A stretch of 64,000 nt of DNA from Akebia trifoliata (Eukaryota; Streptophyta; Magnoliopsida; Ranunculales; Lardizabalaceae): the NCBI GenBank assembly GCA_017979445.1, contig CM030715.1:16311602-16375601 (forward strand). Direction: 5' to 3'. The notes beneath the pieces were generated by a model, which was not told the DNA's origin, did no database searches, and was given only the letters and a program-made list of their open reading frames with translations. A program made the translations under genes and the position numbers. Each line of letters begins with the position of its first letter. Position 1 is the first letter of the stretch. Shown piece by piece: positions 21,964 to 34,272 of the stretch.

Positions 21964-24937
21964 TGTGACATCCCGCCAAATGCTAACACTAAGCCCCATG
22001 TCAGATCTTGAGGCACAAGGTAGCACCTCGAAATTTCGACATGGTCTCCTTTGTTTATGTTAGCATTCCAAGGCGTTCAACCTACACCTGATAAATGACA
22101 TACAATCCTGCATATATACATACAAAATATCACAATAGCGGAAGCCTACATACATCTAATAACGTACGATAGATCAGAGTGCAGATGGATAACAAAATAC
22201 AGAATTATACAACTATTTCCTCACTCTAACAAAAGTCCTAACGCACGATAAAAAAATCATAATACTCCTAGACGAATCTGACACTATTAGGGGTATAGCC
22301 CCAATACTCACCAAGTGACGGACTCTGGCTGTCTATCTGACCCACCAGATGATTCTCACTTGTTTTCTATACTTACCTCGTCAAGCTTCGGATCTAAAAC
22401 TAAAAAAAATGGAGAAGGAAATGGTGAGTAATAATGGTTACCCAGTAAGGAAGAAAACAATTTCTGTCAATAACCTCTTTTAACATGAACGAATAAACAT
22501 ATTAAATCATTTTAACATATGTAAAGTTTTACAGAATAAACTACGATTAACTGGTACATATAATGATGAGCAACTAAATATTTTAAAACTCATATTATAT
22601 CAATCAATAGTACCCACTATAGCATTTTCTTTTTATACAAATCTAATTGACCAAATAAAAATATTAAACATTCATTTCATTTATATATCAAAATAAGGCA
22701 ACAGATACATAATACATAATGGTGGAGTAGTGGAATTAGAGAGTTGGGATTCACGACTGGATCGCTCCCAATCAGGACGTGATGTTTCATAATAAAGTAT
22801 TAGTTCCTGATTTTGTGGCTGGTTGTTGTTTACCATATTTGTGGGACCATTTATCCGGTTTAGGCTGGCCGTTTGACGTGAGTGTAAGCAATGGGTCTCT
22901 TTTCAATGTGTCAGAACGTTTGACTACCATAGATTGTTAGTGATCACTTACTAATCATCTTCGTCTATGCCTATCAGGCGTGCATGTGATTCTCAAATAT
23001 ACAAACCATTCGTATACAACCACCTTTATATTACAAGTTCACCGGTAAAGATAAAGAAGAATAAACCCGGATTTCAGTTATGACTCCACTTTCATACGCC
23101 CCCCATACCATGTATAAGCTTGGTGGTCCCTACCGTACATCCCAGGATAGTACACCACTCTAGATGATATGACGCACTATCCCTTCAGGCATTCACAGAC
23201 TCTTTGACAGCTCATAATATAGTTACATATATATATATATATTATTTTCATTTGAAAACAAAAGAGAAATTAACAATACAAGATTGAGAATGGATATCCA
23301 GTTTCCTATCATGCAAGTGTGGCCACTCGGTCTAAAATAAATAACATAATGAAAAAGTAAATAGTATCTCGCGCTAACAGAAAGTAAATAAACATACAAC
23401 CAGTAATATTATCCTGGATACCCGTTCACCAACCTATACACAACACAACAATGTAAAATGCAGACATCACCCCTCAGGTGTGAATTCTGACATTTTATCG
23501 TTTTCATACCTTTTTTCCTTTTTTTATGAATTTTACAATTTTCAATCTCTCAAACAAAATATCCACTTTCTGATATTCATCAACTCAGTATGAGTTAATT
23601 GAATATTAAATCATTTTTCCAATTATGAAATTTATTTTTATCAATAACATTGAAAAAAATACAAAACTTAGATCAAAACGGGGTCCGAACGGTGCACAGG
23701 ACCCAACTGAAAGAAATAACCTGTTGAAATATCCTACCTACGTATAATTTGTCATAAAATACAATCAAACATATCAAATATGTAAGTTCTGGCATGAATT
23801 TGAAATAACCAATTGAATTCTATATTTTTGAAAACTTACCACAAAATTTTAATAAAATCCTAAATGTAATTTTCACAATCTACGATTACTAATAGAAATT
23901 GAGAATTCCTTACTATCTCTATGCGAAAGGATCGAAGTACGTGCGTGAAAATCGAGACGGACCGGACTTCAAGGTGGCTGATTTTTGAGTTTGACCGGGT
24001 GATTTCGAAGAACTTGACGTCGTCGTCTTCTCTCCATTCTACGACGAAAGACGGTTTGATCCTGAAACGGATGAAATCCAAGGTCAAAGTTTTGAAATCC
24101 TCGTATATAAATACGACTGATTTTTGATGATACGAGGTAAAAAAGAAAGTGAAACTAAAAAAGGTTGGTGGATTTTGTAGAGAACGAGACTGCGAATGTT
24201 TCTCCCTTCTGCGTCGGTCGTCGACGACGAACCGTTTGTCATGATCTGAGGTTGAAGTTTCGAAGAAAAACAAAATTTTCGTTTAAACTTGTTGGCTGGT
24301 TTTGGACGGGTTGGGATTATGAAGAATTAAAAAAATTAAAAATTTTATTTATATAAAGTCTTGGGACGAAATCGGTATTTTGCCTATTGTTTTATTCGAC
24401 AATAACTTGACCATTCGGACTCCAAAAGTGATGAATGAATACTCTATTTTATCTAATTTTTTATTCTGGATCTAATAGTATGATCAATTTCTATAAATTT
24501 TTTCTCTAACAAAAATTTTCATTTTTGGCATAAGGTGACCCCTAAAATTGACGTCATTTTAGTTTTTGACGATAATTCAACTTTTTGTACTCCAAAAATG
24601 ACAAATAAATAATAGTCCATGTTCAATAATTTTTCATTTCGAACCCAATGGTATAATCAAATATTAATCATTCTTGCTCTAGTAAAAAGTCACTATTTTA
24701 GCCTAGTCCGACTTAGTAATCGAGGATTTTATAATTTTTATGTTCAGACTCGTATTTGAGCGTGTTTACAAGCTAAAATATATTTTTTAATCATTTTGAA
24801 TCCAATAATAAGATCAAATTTCATTAAAAATGATCAGAAAAAGGTCCTACAATTTTACCTTAAGTCCAACTTTTAGGAGTTTCTCAAAATTTCACTAATT
24901 TTCCTCGACATAAGAATAAAAAACTTGGGATTTTACA
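21964..24937 (-). repeat. E1 5' LTR, 3.0 kb
   Basis: The LTR is 2974 nt, from TGTAAAATCCC at 24937 to GGCGGGATGTCACA at 21964 on the minus strand. It matches the inverted solo LTR at 26816-29595 over its whole length. It includes a (TA)n tract near 23227. The minus-strand frame at 23860-24273 and the plus-strand frames around it are not supported as genes. Confidence 0.9.
23227..23242. repeat. (TA)n microsatellite inside LTR E1
   Basis: A short TA run. A shorter TA run is at the matching place in the solo LTR near 28515. Confidence 0.85.
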
Positions 24938-26199
24938 GTAGGTATAGAGAAAGGGGAGAAGTAGAAGAGGGAGAGTTGGAAGGGAGAGAAAGGAGGTGTT
25001 CTTTGTCAAAACCCCATATTGATCTTCTTGACCTTTTTTTGACCTTCAAGGTGATGAGTCATCCTTGACTTTTCTTTAGTGGATGATAGAAGATTGAGAG
25101 AAGATGATGTTTGACTTAGTAGTGAGTTGGGAGTTGAGGGTTTAGTAGTGAGTTGAGAGAAGAGGGTTGAAAGTGAGAGAGTATTTTCTTGATTTTTCAT
25201 TAGGTGAGGATTAGAGGGTTTTATAGGATTTGGAAGTTAATTTTAGGGGTATAATTGGGTGAATTGATGAGAATGAATAGAATGGTTTGAGGTTTGTAAG
25301 AGAGGGTGTGTGTGAATTGAAAGATATGGAAGGGTATTTGTGTAAGGGGGTTAAATGGGTTATTTGTAACACAAATGAGTTGGATCTTCAACCCATTTAG
25401 GTTAAGTGTTAGGTGGAATGAAATAAGTGAAATGTGAGTGTAAGATGATGGTTGATTGATTGAGTATTTGATGAGTTGAGGGGAGTAAGTTTTAATTAAA
25501 AGAATGGGTTGTGTAAGAGGATTATTGATTAGGTTTTTGAGAGGGTGGACCAGATGGTGGCATGTGTCAAAAGGGATATAGGTTTGAAGTGTTAGATGAG
25601 TTGATTAGAGAGGAGTATTTGATTTGAAAGGAGGGGTGTGGGTTTGAAGTGTTAGATGAGTTGATTAGAGAAAATGAGTGTTGATTTGAAAGAAAATGTA
25701 TGGGCTTGGCTTGTGAGAATGAGTTTGTAAGGAATAATGAGGGTAGGTTAGAGTAGGGTAATAAATTGATGTGTGAGTAGATGATGTTTGTAGAGAAAAA
25801 GTTATGGAGGTTGGTAATTAGATGAGGGATGTGAGTTGGGATGGTGACATGTATCCCACCTTGATAATCTTGGGTGATTGGTTGTAATGTTGGACTTGAG
25901 TTGAGAATTGGGCATTGGTAGATTGGTTGGGCTTGGGTAAGATAATTGGGTAGTGGGTTAGATGATGGGTTGAGTCTTATGGGCTTGGGTTGAGTTGAAT
26001 TGAATTTGAGTTGGGGTGTATTGAGAAGTGTAGATTGGTGAGGTAGGTTTAGGTCCATAGGCCACGTGGGTAGGGTCTTGAGTCATTTATTGAAAGAAAA
26101 TAGAGATCTTGTGAAGGTTTGGGCTTTGAGGGTCCATTTCGATTTTTATGAGTTTTAAGCATTTTGCGTTGATGAGCCGATCAAATTTGGGTGTCTACA
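24938..26199 (-). repeat. Family B 5' LTR, 5' portion
   Basis: The LTR begins TGTAGACACCC at 26199 on the minus strand. From there the minus strand is rich in C, A and T with very little G. The plus strand has no C from about 25199 to 25369. The same bias is in the element C LTR. The 163-codon minus-strand frame at 25567-26058 (Pro/Ser/Asn/Leu only) is a by-product of this composition. E1 separates this part from 18282-18511. Confidence 0.8.
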
Positions 26200-26690
26200 A
26201 TCTTGATTTTAATATTTTTTATTTTCACCCCCACCTTCGAGATTTGGAAAAATCTAGATCCTAAATCGAGGAAATGACATTGACATCTTAAACAAATATT
26301 TAAGGTATATTTTTTTTATTACATTACAATGCAAATCAGATTTTATACCAGCACCATTAAAAATCAAACTTTTGTTTTGTATTTAATTTCAATGGGGTTA
26401 TTGGTGTGATAAATGAAACAACTGATCCATGTTTGAAATTCCTTTTAGAGGGAAAGAAAATTAGAATGCTATCAAAATGTTATAGTCATATGTAACTTTG
26501 ACATGATTTTCACGTACGTCCAAGCTAGATTGGAGAGTTGCACACGATTTATGGGTCTTAATAGGGATTATTCGTGACCAAACAAATAGATTTCTAATTC
26601 CTCCTCCCAGTATTATTATCATGTGTAATTAGTATAAAATGTATTTGTATATAATTAGATACGTATAACATTGTATTTCATTTTATGTAG
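26200..26690 (+). other. Probable intron or spacer of a PIF/Harbinger element, no gene seen
   Basis: AT-rich sequence between the B LTR and a transposase exon. It ends in TTTCATTTTATGTAG, a good splice acceptor. The upstream exons of the transposase are not here. They may lie beyond the B insertion. Confidence 0.45.
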
Positions 26691-29600
26691 ATAAATATTA
26701 TTTGGTTAATGTAGTCTACACGCACACACGAAGATTCATGGTGTCAAATCGTAATGTTCGATATTGGTTATCAAAATTTCATTGTGATCATACTAGGGGT
26801 AAAGAAAAAGTATTCTGTAAAACCCCGAGTTTTCGATTCGTATTTCGAGGAAAAATAAATAATTGAATTTTAAGAAAAATCTTGAAAGTGGGACTTAAGG
26901 GTAAAACTTTAGGATATTTCTGATCATTTTTAGTGGAATCTGATCTCACCATTAGATTCAAAATGATCGAAAAATATACTTTAGCCTGTAAGCACACTCA
27001 AATGCGAGTCCGAATAGAAAAATTGCAAAATCCTCGATTATCGAGTCGAACCAGACTAAAATAGTGACTTTTTGCTTGAGTAAGAATTATTAAGATTTGA
27101 TTATACCATTAAATTCGTAACGAAAAATTATTGAATATGGACTATTTATTTGTCATTTTTGGAGCATAGAAAGTCGAATTATCATTAAAAATGAAAATGA
27201 CGTCAATTTTAGGGGTCACCTCAAGCTAAAAATGCAAACTTTTATTAGAGACATAATTTGTAGAAATTGACTGTACCATTAGATCCGGGATGAAAAATTA
27301 GGTGAAATAGAGTATTCATTCGTCACTTTTGGAGTCCAGACGGTCAACTTATCGTCGATCGAAACAATAGACAAAATATCGATTTCGTCCCAAATTTTAT
27401 ATAAATAAATTTTTTTATATTTTTTTTAATTCATTGTCATCCCCACCCATCCAAAACCAGCCAACCCGTTTTTTTTTTTTTTAAATTCGTTTTTCTTCGA
27501 ATTTCAACCTTAGATCTCTCACAAACGGCTCGTCGTTGACTTCCGACGAATGAGAGAAACGTCCGCAGCCTCGACATCTACAAAACCCACCAAAATTCCT
27601 TTCATTTTCTTATCTTTTTCATCCTATATCATCAAAAAATAGCCGTATATATATACCAGGATTTCGTAACTTCGACCTTGGATTTCATCCGTTTCGGGAT
27701 CCGCTGCAAAAAGGAGAAATGATGACGACATTGAGATCTTCGAAAAAACTGTGCCGATTTCAAAAATCAGATGCCTCGAAGTACGAGTCACCTCAATTTT
27801 CATGTCAATCGCCTTGATTTCCACGCATGTATTTCAATTTCGTCGCTTAGAGATTGTAAGAAACTTTCAATTTCTATTAGCAATCGTAGATTGTGAAAAT
27901 TACATTTAGGATTTTATTAAAAATTTGTGCTGAGTTTCCAAAAATATAGAATTCAATCAGTTATTTCAAATTCACGTCAAAACTTGCATATTTGATATTT
28001 TTAATTGTATTTTTTAACAAATTATACGTGGGTAGAATATTTCAACGGGCTATTTCTGTCAGTTGGGTCCTGTGCACCACTCGGACCCCATTTTGATCTA
28101 AATGTTGTACTTTTTTAATATTATTGATGAAAATAAATTTTATAATTGAAAAAAATGATTTAATATTCAATGAACTCAAATTGAGTTGATGAATATCAGA
28201 AAGTGGATATTTTATTTGAAAGATTAAATTGAAAAAAGGAAAAAAATGGTATGAAACGGTAAAATGTCAGAGCCACACCCGAGGGGTGATGTCTGCATTT
28301 TACATTGTTGTGTTGTGTGTAGGTTGGTGAACGGATATCCAAGGATAATGTTACTAGTTGCATGTTTATTTACTTTCTGTTAGTGCGAAGCGCTGTTTAC
28401 TTTTCCGTTCTGTTATTTATTTTAGGCCGATTGGCCACACTTGCATGGTAGGAAACTGAATATCCATTATCAATCTTGTATTGTTAATTTCTCTTTTGTT
28501 TTCTAATGAAAATAATATATATATGTAGCTATTTTGTGAGCTGTTAAAAAGTCTGTGAATGCCTGAAGGGATAGTGCGTCATATCATCCGGAGTGGTGTA
28601 CTATCCTAAGATGTACGGTAGGAATCACCAAGCTCATACGTGGTATGGGACGCGTATGAGAATGGAGTCACAACTGGAATTTGAGTTTATTCCTCTCTAT
28701 CTTTACCAGTGAACTTGTAATGTAAAGGTGGTCGTATACGAATGGTTTGTATATTTGGGAATCACATGTATGCCTGAAAGGCATAGACGAAGATGATTAG
28801 TCAGTGATCACTAATAATCTATAGTAGTCGAATGTTCTGACACATCAAAAAGAGACTTATTGCTTACGGTCACGTCAAACGGCTAGCCTGAATCGGATAA
28901 ATGATCAACCAAACATGGTAAATGCAACGACCGGTCACAAAATCAAGAACTAAAAGTTAGAGAAGAATTGTAACATCATGTCCTGACTGGGAACAATCCA
29001 GTCGTGAATCCCAACTCTTTAATTCCAATACTCCACCATTGTGTATTATGTATATGTTGTCTTATTTTGATATATAAAATGAAATGCATGTTTAATGTTT
29101 CCATTTGATCAATTAGATTTGTATAAAAAGAGAACGTTATAGTAAGTACTCCATTTTTTAGTTCCAGATTCAAAGCTTGGCGAGGCAGGTATAGAGCACA
29201 AGTGAGGATCATTTGGTGGGTCAGATAGACAACCAAAGTCCGTCTCCTGGTGAGTATTGGGGTTATAGCTCCTAGTGGTATCGATTGTCCAAAAGTAATA
29301 GATTTTGTTCTGAGCGTTAGGACTTTTGTTAGAGTGAGAAATATTTGTATAATCCTGTATTCTGGTTATTCTTCCGCACTTTGATCTTTCGTACGTTATT
29401 AGATGTATATAGGCTTCTGCTAGTATTATATTTTGCATGTATATATGCAGGATTGTATGTTGTTTATCAGGTGCAGGTTGAATCGCCTTGGAATGCTAAC
29501 ATAAACAGAGGAGACCATGCCGAAATTTTGAAGTGCCACCTAATACCTCGAGATCTGACATGGGGATTTATGTTAGCATTTGGCGGGGCGCCACATATTC

Positions 29601-29913
29601 AATCATTCACATGTCAAGTTAAAAAATGTAATAAAGTGGACTTTTGGAATACTAAAGACATGGTTACCAATCCTAAAAGAAATTGGTATCATATAATTTT
29701 TCAACCTAAAGGAACATAGTGATTGCATACATGATAATTCATAATTATCTTCGTAGCATATCGATGACAGATGAACTATTTAGACAATACGAAAATGAAG
29801 ATGTTCCTTTAGGTATGACTACCGATAAATATAACTTGCTCAACTTTGATCATCTATTTGAACAAATTGAACACAAGTTAATGGTTATTTTACGAGATCA
29901 GATTACAAATTAA
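26691..29913 (+). pseudogene. PIF/Harbinger DDE transposase C-terminal part, split by a solo LTR
   Basis: Exon 26691-26815 reads KYYLVNVVYTHTRRFM then NVRYWLSKFHCDHTRGKEK. Removing the solo LTR and one TSD continues the frame at 29601 with NHSHVKLKNVIKWTFGILK and FPILKE-like residues. It continues after a frameshift and a stop with NIVIAYMIIHNYLRSISMTD, then LFRQYENEDVPLG, ending at the TAA at 29911. This is the C-terminal end of a HARBI1-type DDE_4 transposase (typical motifs: NVIERTFGVLK, ACMVIHNYLR). Upstream exons with the first Asp are missing. It is dead. Confidence 0.85.
26816..29595 (+). mobile_element. Solo LTR of family E, 2.8 kb, TSD TATTC
   Basis: A single LTR from TGTAAAACCCC to GGCGCCACA, flanked by TATTC at 26811-26815 and 29596-29600. 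It matches the E1 5' LTR in the opposite orientation. It was formed by recombination between the two LTRs of a once complete insertion. It interrupts a PIF/Harbinger exon, whose reading frame rejoins when the LTR and one TSD are removed. Confidence 0.93.
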
Positions 29914-31250
29914 CTTACTAGTGCCAACATATAAATTGAGTTTTTATTGTTTTAAGACATTTTGTAAGGTGTTGAATTTATTTACGATAATTTTATGTAA
30001 TATTTTCTTTTTGTGCGTTTTTTTATTCAATTTATGGAAGGCAATATATAGGAGATGAAAGAATATTGTATCCATTATTGTTGTTAGTATAACTACACCT
30101 ATATTTTGATTTTGAAGCAATCTATATTTTATGTCACTTTTTCAAGTCAAATATGTATTTGGTTGATTTCGTGTGATCGATTTTGTCTGAAGGTTTTGAT
30201 ATAACTGCTAATATTTTAAGGCTTAGTAAACCTGAAAAGATTGGATGGAGTCCCATCCATTTATTTTAGGTTCATGCACATGTTCATTATTTCAGTTTCA
30301 TCCATGTGCTTGTGGTAAAACCAAACATGTATTTCAGTTGTATGCACATGTTCAAGATTTATGCACAGTTTCATGCCTTGTAATTTGTAGTTTTATGCTT
30401 CATTAGGCATCAAATAAAATTGCAAAGGGCACATAGATTTCTTGGATGTGATATATGATAAATAACACACAAATTTGTTGGACCTTATGCATAATGCTCC
30501 CATTTATCATTTTTATGTGACCATGGAGCCATAATTTATAAATTTTGGTGAGATGCTTTTAATGGACTAAAGATGATATAGTATTGGGTATATCAAGCAG
30601 TCCAAATTTAATTACAAGTGAAACATATAAAGCATACAACAAAGTTAATGACTAGTAGGCATTGTAGTGTTGTGTTTTTATATGCTCTATTATTGAATTA
30701 TAATCTTTTATTAACTCAAATTTCTCTTGTTCAGTTCAGATGGCTTCATAAGGTCTATTTTGTTTATGAAGATGCCACAAGTTGCCATAGGGTAGTGGGA
30801 TTTTCTTGGTTCCTATAGTTATTCTCTTGGAAAATCTTTATAGATCTATAAGCTTTGTAGATAATTGCTTATGTTTGTAAACTCCTTGTGTAAACATCAT
30901 AAAATTTAAGATCTTTGATATTGTTGGTACTTTCTTATTTAGTAGTTCCATCATTCAAGAATTGGTCTCACACCCCATCACCTTGAGGAGTAGTGTTGCT
31001 ACCATTTCCTCCTAGGACTACTCATAGAGAGTGGGGAACTTTTGAGTAACATTATACATTATGTAAGAATTTAAAAGAAAATTTTGATTTAAAATAAATA
31101 AAAAAAACATAATGTTGTATAACAAATTGAATTTGTAAATTAAAATTAAAATTTTTATATTTCTTTTAGAAATTACATTCTTTTTATAATACGATTGAAA
31201 TGACTATATAGTCTCAATTTAATAGATTTCAGCAATATAAAGGAAAATAA
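29914..31250 (+). other. AT-rich sequence without recognised gene
   Basis: This should hold the 3' end of the Harbinger remnant and the start of the family D LTR, but I cannot place either boundary. The short open frame at 30618-30818 has no recognisable motif. Confidence 0.4.
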
Positions 31251-31319
31251 TTACACATTAATCTTGGTCGAACACGTGTCCAAATCGGCCAGGGGGTACC
31301 TATCGCAAACCAGTTGATG

Positions 31320-31336
31320 AAGCACCATCTGTGGGA
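31320..31336 (+). promoter_or_regulatory. Decayed primer-binding site of family D
   Basis: AAGCACCATCTGTGGGA resembles the TGGCGCCGTCTGTGGGA site common in Tat-lineage elements, with changes at four positions. The gag ATG follows 33 nt later. The LTR/PBS junction itself is not clear. Confidence 0.5.
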
Positions 31337-31368
31337 TCACCAACAACAAATTGATTTTAGTTGAAACA

Positions 31369-32020
31369 ATGGTGAGATCCACAAGAACGAATGAAGTCAA
31401 TGCGCCCCCACTGGCAGGTCCGGCTGCAGATGCGCTGCTTTTGTTGATGTTAGAGGCCATGAAAAAGTAGAAAGAAGAGATACAGAAGAGGATGAATGAT
31501 TTGGTAGAGCAAAACCAGAACTTGAGCTAGCGTCTCAATGACCACCAGTAGGCGGAGCGAGACGACAGGCCGAAGGATCCTCAAGCGACAAGTAAAAATG
31601 GCTATGCCTTTAGTACGAAAGGAAACACACCGTCATTGATCCCCATAGGAGGAGATGAGATGGAGGTTGCTACAGCAGCCACTCGGATCTAAACGATAGT
31701 AAGTTTGACCCGATAAGAGGTTAGAGAAATGATTAGAAAAAAGAATAAAATGACGAAAGGTGTCGATGTGGGCACCGCAGTAGTGCATGCCGTATGGGGA
31801 ATACAGAGAACTCCCTTCTCAGTGGGGTTTTTAGTCGAACAGATCCCTAAGAAGTTCGTGCCACCGAGATTTACCCATTTTTCAGGGACGAAGGACTCGG
31901 TGGAGCATTTATTTCATTTTCGAAAGATGCTCGAGTTGTGGGAAGAGAAAGAAAGGCTAATGTGTAGATTGTTCCCTTCGAGTTTACGGGGGAATGCTAT
32001 AACTTGGTTTCACAAACTGC
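31369..32020 (+). pseudogene. Family D gag, 5' part
   Basis: From ATG 31369 the frame reads MVRSTRTNEVNAPPLAG, with in-frame TAG codons near 31467 and 31527. In a later frame comes PFSVGFLVEQIPKKFVPPRF, THFSGTKDSVEHLFHFRKML, LMCRLFPSSLRGNAITWF. This is the plant Tat-lineage gag core (retrotransposon gag domain: GT.D..EHL..F, C..FP..L.G.A..WF). It is cut at 32020 by element C. The frame resumes at 49955 with CGSISSFEEL, so the WFHKLPCGSI junction is exact after removing C and one TSD. Confidence 0.88.
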
Positions 32021-34252
32021 TGTAGACACCCCAATTTGAACGGGCCCTCACTCGAAAGGCCCCAAAAATAGCAATTTTTTCAATAAATTTGGCTAACGGG
32101 CCTCGATGGCCCGAATCATCGAAATCTAACATTTTGCCAAAATTGAAGCCTCTAACACCTCTCAATGGGTTAGTAGGACCACTAAAGGGATTCGGCATGC
32201 TCCCATCTACCCCACTTCATTCAAAATACCAATTTTCCAACAAAATAGGCCAACGGGCCTCTAAGGCCCAAAACGCTAAAAAATGGCAATCTAATGGAAT
32301 CGAGGCCCCTGAGACCTCTCAATGGTCTAAAGGACCCACCAAAGGGATTGGACCTACCCCACGCTGTCCCAACCTTCACCACTCTGCGTTTGTATCCAAA
32401 AAATCGGTAAAATTCTCCAACGGGCCTAAAAGGCCCGATTTGCCAACACGTGGCATTTTTAAGCAAATTAATGATTTTAAAAATCTCAAAAAAATTAATA
32501 AATTAAAAAAAGAGATTTGGGACGCCTACCACCTCCTATACCCTCCACCGCTCCACTTCTAAATCCAAAAATACCTCAAGCCCGTTCAAAGCCCACAAAC
32601 CCTCAACTTTCCAAAATCGATTTCTCACCTTATCCCCTAACCTAAACCTAATCCCACACCACCTTAAAACCTAAAACCTACCCACCCTCAAAAATCCAAT
32701 CCAAAATGATCCCAACCCAATCCAAAAAATCCCTAACATTTCCTAAAACCCAAGCCCAATACCCCTAAGCCCAAGTCCATATCCAATTCATATCTAACCC
32801 ACAAACCTAACCCATAAACCACAACCCACATCAACCAATCACTCTTTTACCATCAAAAGGTGACACATGTCATCATCCCCTCTCACCTCCCTCATCAAAC
32901 CAACCACCCATCACTTTTCTCTAAAACATTAACTACCCACATCACATTTTCTCTAAAAAATCACATCAACCCACACCCTCCCCTAACCTACCCTCATTAC
33001 TCCCTATAAACCTCCATTCTCTCAAATCAAACACCATCAACCCACCTCCCCTAAACTACTCTCATAACTCCCTAACCCCTATTCTCTCAAATCAAACACA
33101 TCAACCCACACCTCCCCCTAACCTATCATCATTATACCTCCCCTAATCTACCATCATCATTTCCTTTAAACCCATATCTACAACCTAAACCTACACCCAT
33201 TCTCTCAAATCAAACACTCAACCTCTCCCATCAATTAAATCTAAACCCATAACCACCACACAATATGCCACATGTCACCATCTCCTTCAACCTCCCAACC
33301 ACCCTCTTACACCCTCCATTCTTTTAAAATCAAACACCACTTAATCAACCAACCACCCTCTTAAACACCCATCATCTCATCTCACCAAACACTCCACCCA
33401 AATGGTTTGGGTAAGATCCAAACCATTTGGATCAAAACCTCACTCATTTTCACTCATTACATAATTACCCTTCTCCCAACTCCTAATTTCATACCCCCCA
33501 CCTTTAAAACCTATGCCATTATCCATCCTTTCAACCTTTCACCCCATTATACTCTCAAATACTCTCCCAACATCTATAAATACCCTTCCCCTCCTCTCAA
33601 AAATGGTGACACCAAGTCTCCTTAAAAAAAAAAATCTACTCACCCCTCTTCTACTCTACTACTCTCTCATAGCACCTTCTAAAAAGTAACTTCACTCACA
33701 TACTTCACTAAGAACTCAAGAGAATTCAAGAAAGAAGAAGAAAAGAAGATCAAGTGTACAAGGTGGATTTGAAGCACACCCCCCCTCTCAATCCTCTCAT
33801 TTTCCCTCTTCTAATATCCCTTTCTTCTCATTTATTTTTATTTTAAATGAATAGACCCCAAGGCTAAAGGTTCATAAGGGTCATTTCCATCAATGAAATG
33901 ACCCTATGATTAAGCCGAAAATGAATCCCTATCTAAGGTACAAAATGCACACACATGGCACTTTGTTTTTTTTTAATTTTAAAATCAAAATGATCGAGTT
34001 ATTTGAGGTTATCGCCACGTGGCGGGGAGAAAAGGGTGCCTAACACCTTCCATTTTCTCCAATCGAACCGCTTACCCGAATCTCAAGGATTGATCACCCC
34101 TTATCCATCATGAGTCACCAAAATGCCAAAAATGGTTTTTTTTCCGAAAATGTACCTCGGGTGACCATTCACACCCACTTCTAACTTGAATGGTGGCGAC
34201 TCCAATATTTAGTAGTTGTGGCCGTCGTAATGACGAAAACCACGTATCTACA
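32021..34252 (+). repeat. Family C 5' LTR
   Basis: 2232 nt. The first 500 nt carry GGGCC-containing segments. Positions 32641-33600 are almost G-free on the plus strand, with no G at all from 32870 to 33266. A TATA box follows at 33575. The end region contains CCACGTGGCGGGGAG and GGGTGCCTAACACCTTCC, a shared LTR motif of families A, B and C. Confidence 0.95.
33575..33582 (+). promoter_or_regulatory. TATA box of family C LTR
   Basis: TATAAATA, repeated at 49273-49280 in the 3' LTR. It lies at the end of the G-free region, followed by a pyrimidine-rich stretch (CCCTTCCCCTCCTCTC). Confidence 0.6.
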
Positions 34253-34254
34253 GC

Positions 34255-34272
34255 TGGCGACTCCGCTGGGGA
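34255..34272 (+). promoter_or_regulatory. Primer-binding site, family C
   Basis: TGGCGACTCCGCTGGGGA starts two bases after the LTR end. Confidence 0.85.

Larger units (their letters stand above)
18512..24937 (-). mobile_element. Family E1: Tekay-like chromovirus, internally deleted and 3'-truncated
   Basis: A minus-strand Ty3/gypsy element inside the B LTR. Its 5' LTR is complete (21964-24937). The primer-binding site is the initiator-Met type. The internal region is only 2.6 kb: gag remnants, then directly the integrase tail. A purine tract TTAAGGGGGAGAGAA and the first 0.8 kb of the 3' LTR follow (19334 down to 18512). The missing 2.1 kb of 3' LTR and most of pol were lost by deletion. The phrase TTTCGAGGATGAAATTTTTA before the purine tract is characteristic of Tekay/Del chromoviruses. 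Both ends lie in family B LTR sequence. Confidence 0.8.

Noticed and set aside
23860..24273. 137-codon minus-strand frame as a host gene
   Set aside because: It is inside the E1 LTR. The inverted solo LTR copy has matching DNA but no conserved frame.
25567..26058. 163-codon minus-strand frame
   Set aside because: It lies inside the family B LTR in a strand-biased region. Low-complexity Pro/Ser/Asn/Leu content has no domain.
29345..29719. 124-codon plus-strand frame as a gene
   Set aside because: It crosses the end of the solo LTR at 29595 and reads the Harbinger remnant in the wrong frame.
31729..32562. A gene spanning the D gag into the C LTR (frames 31729-32025 and 32089-32562)
   Set aside because: The TSD and LTR boundary at 32021 separates two unrelated sequences. 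The second frame recurs in the 3' LTR at 47786.
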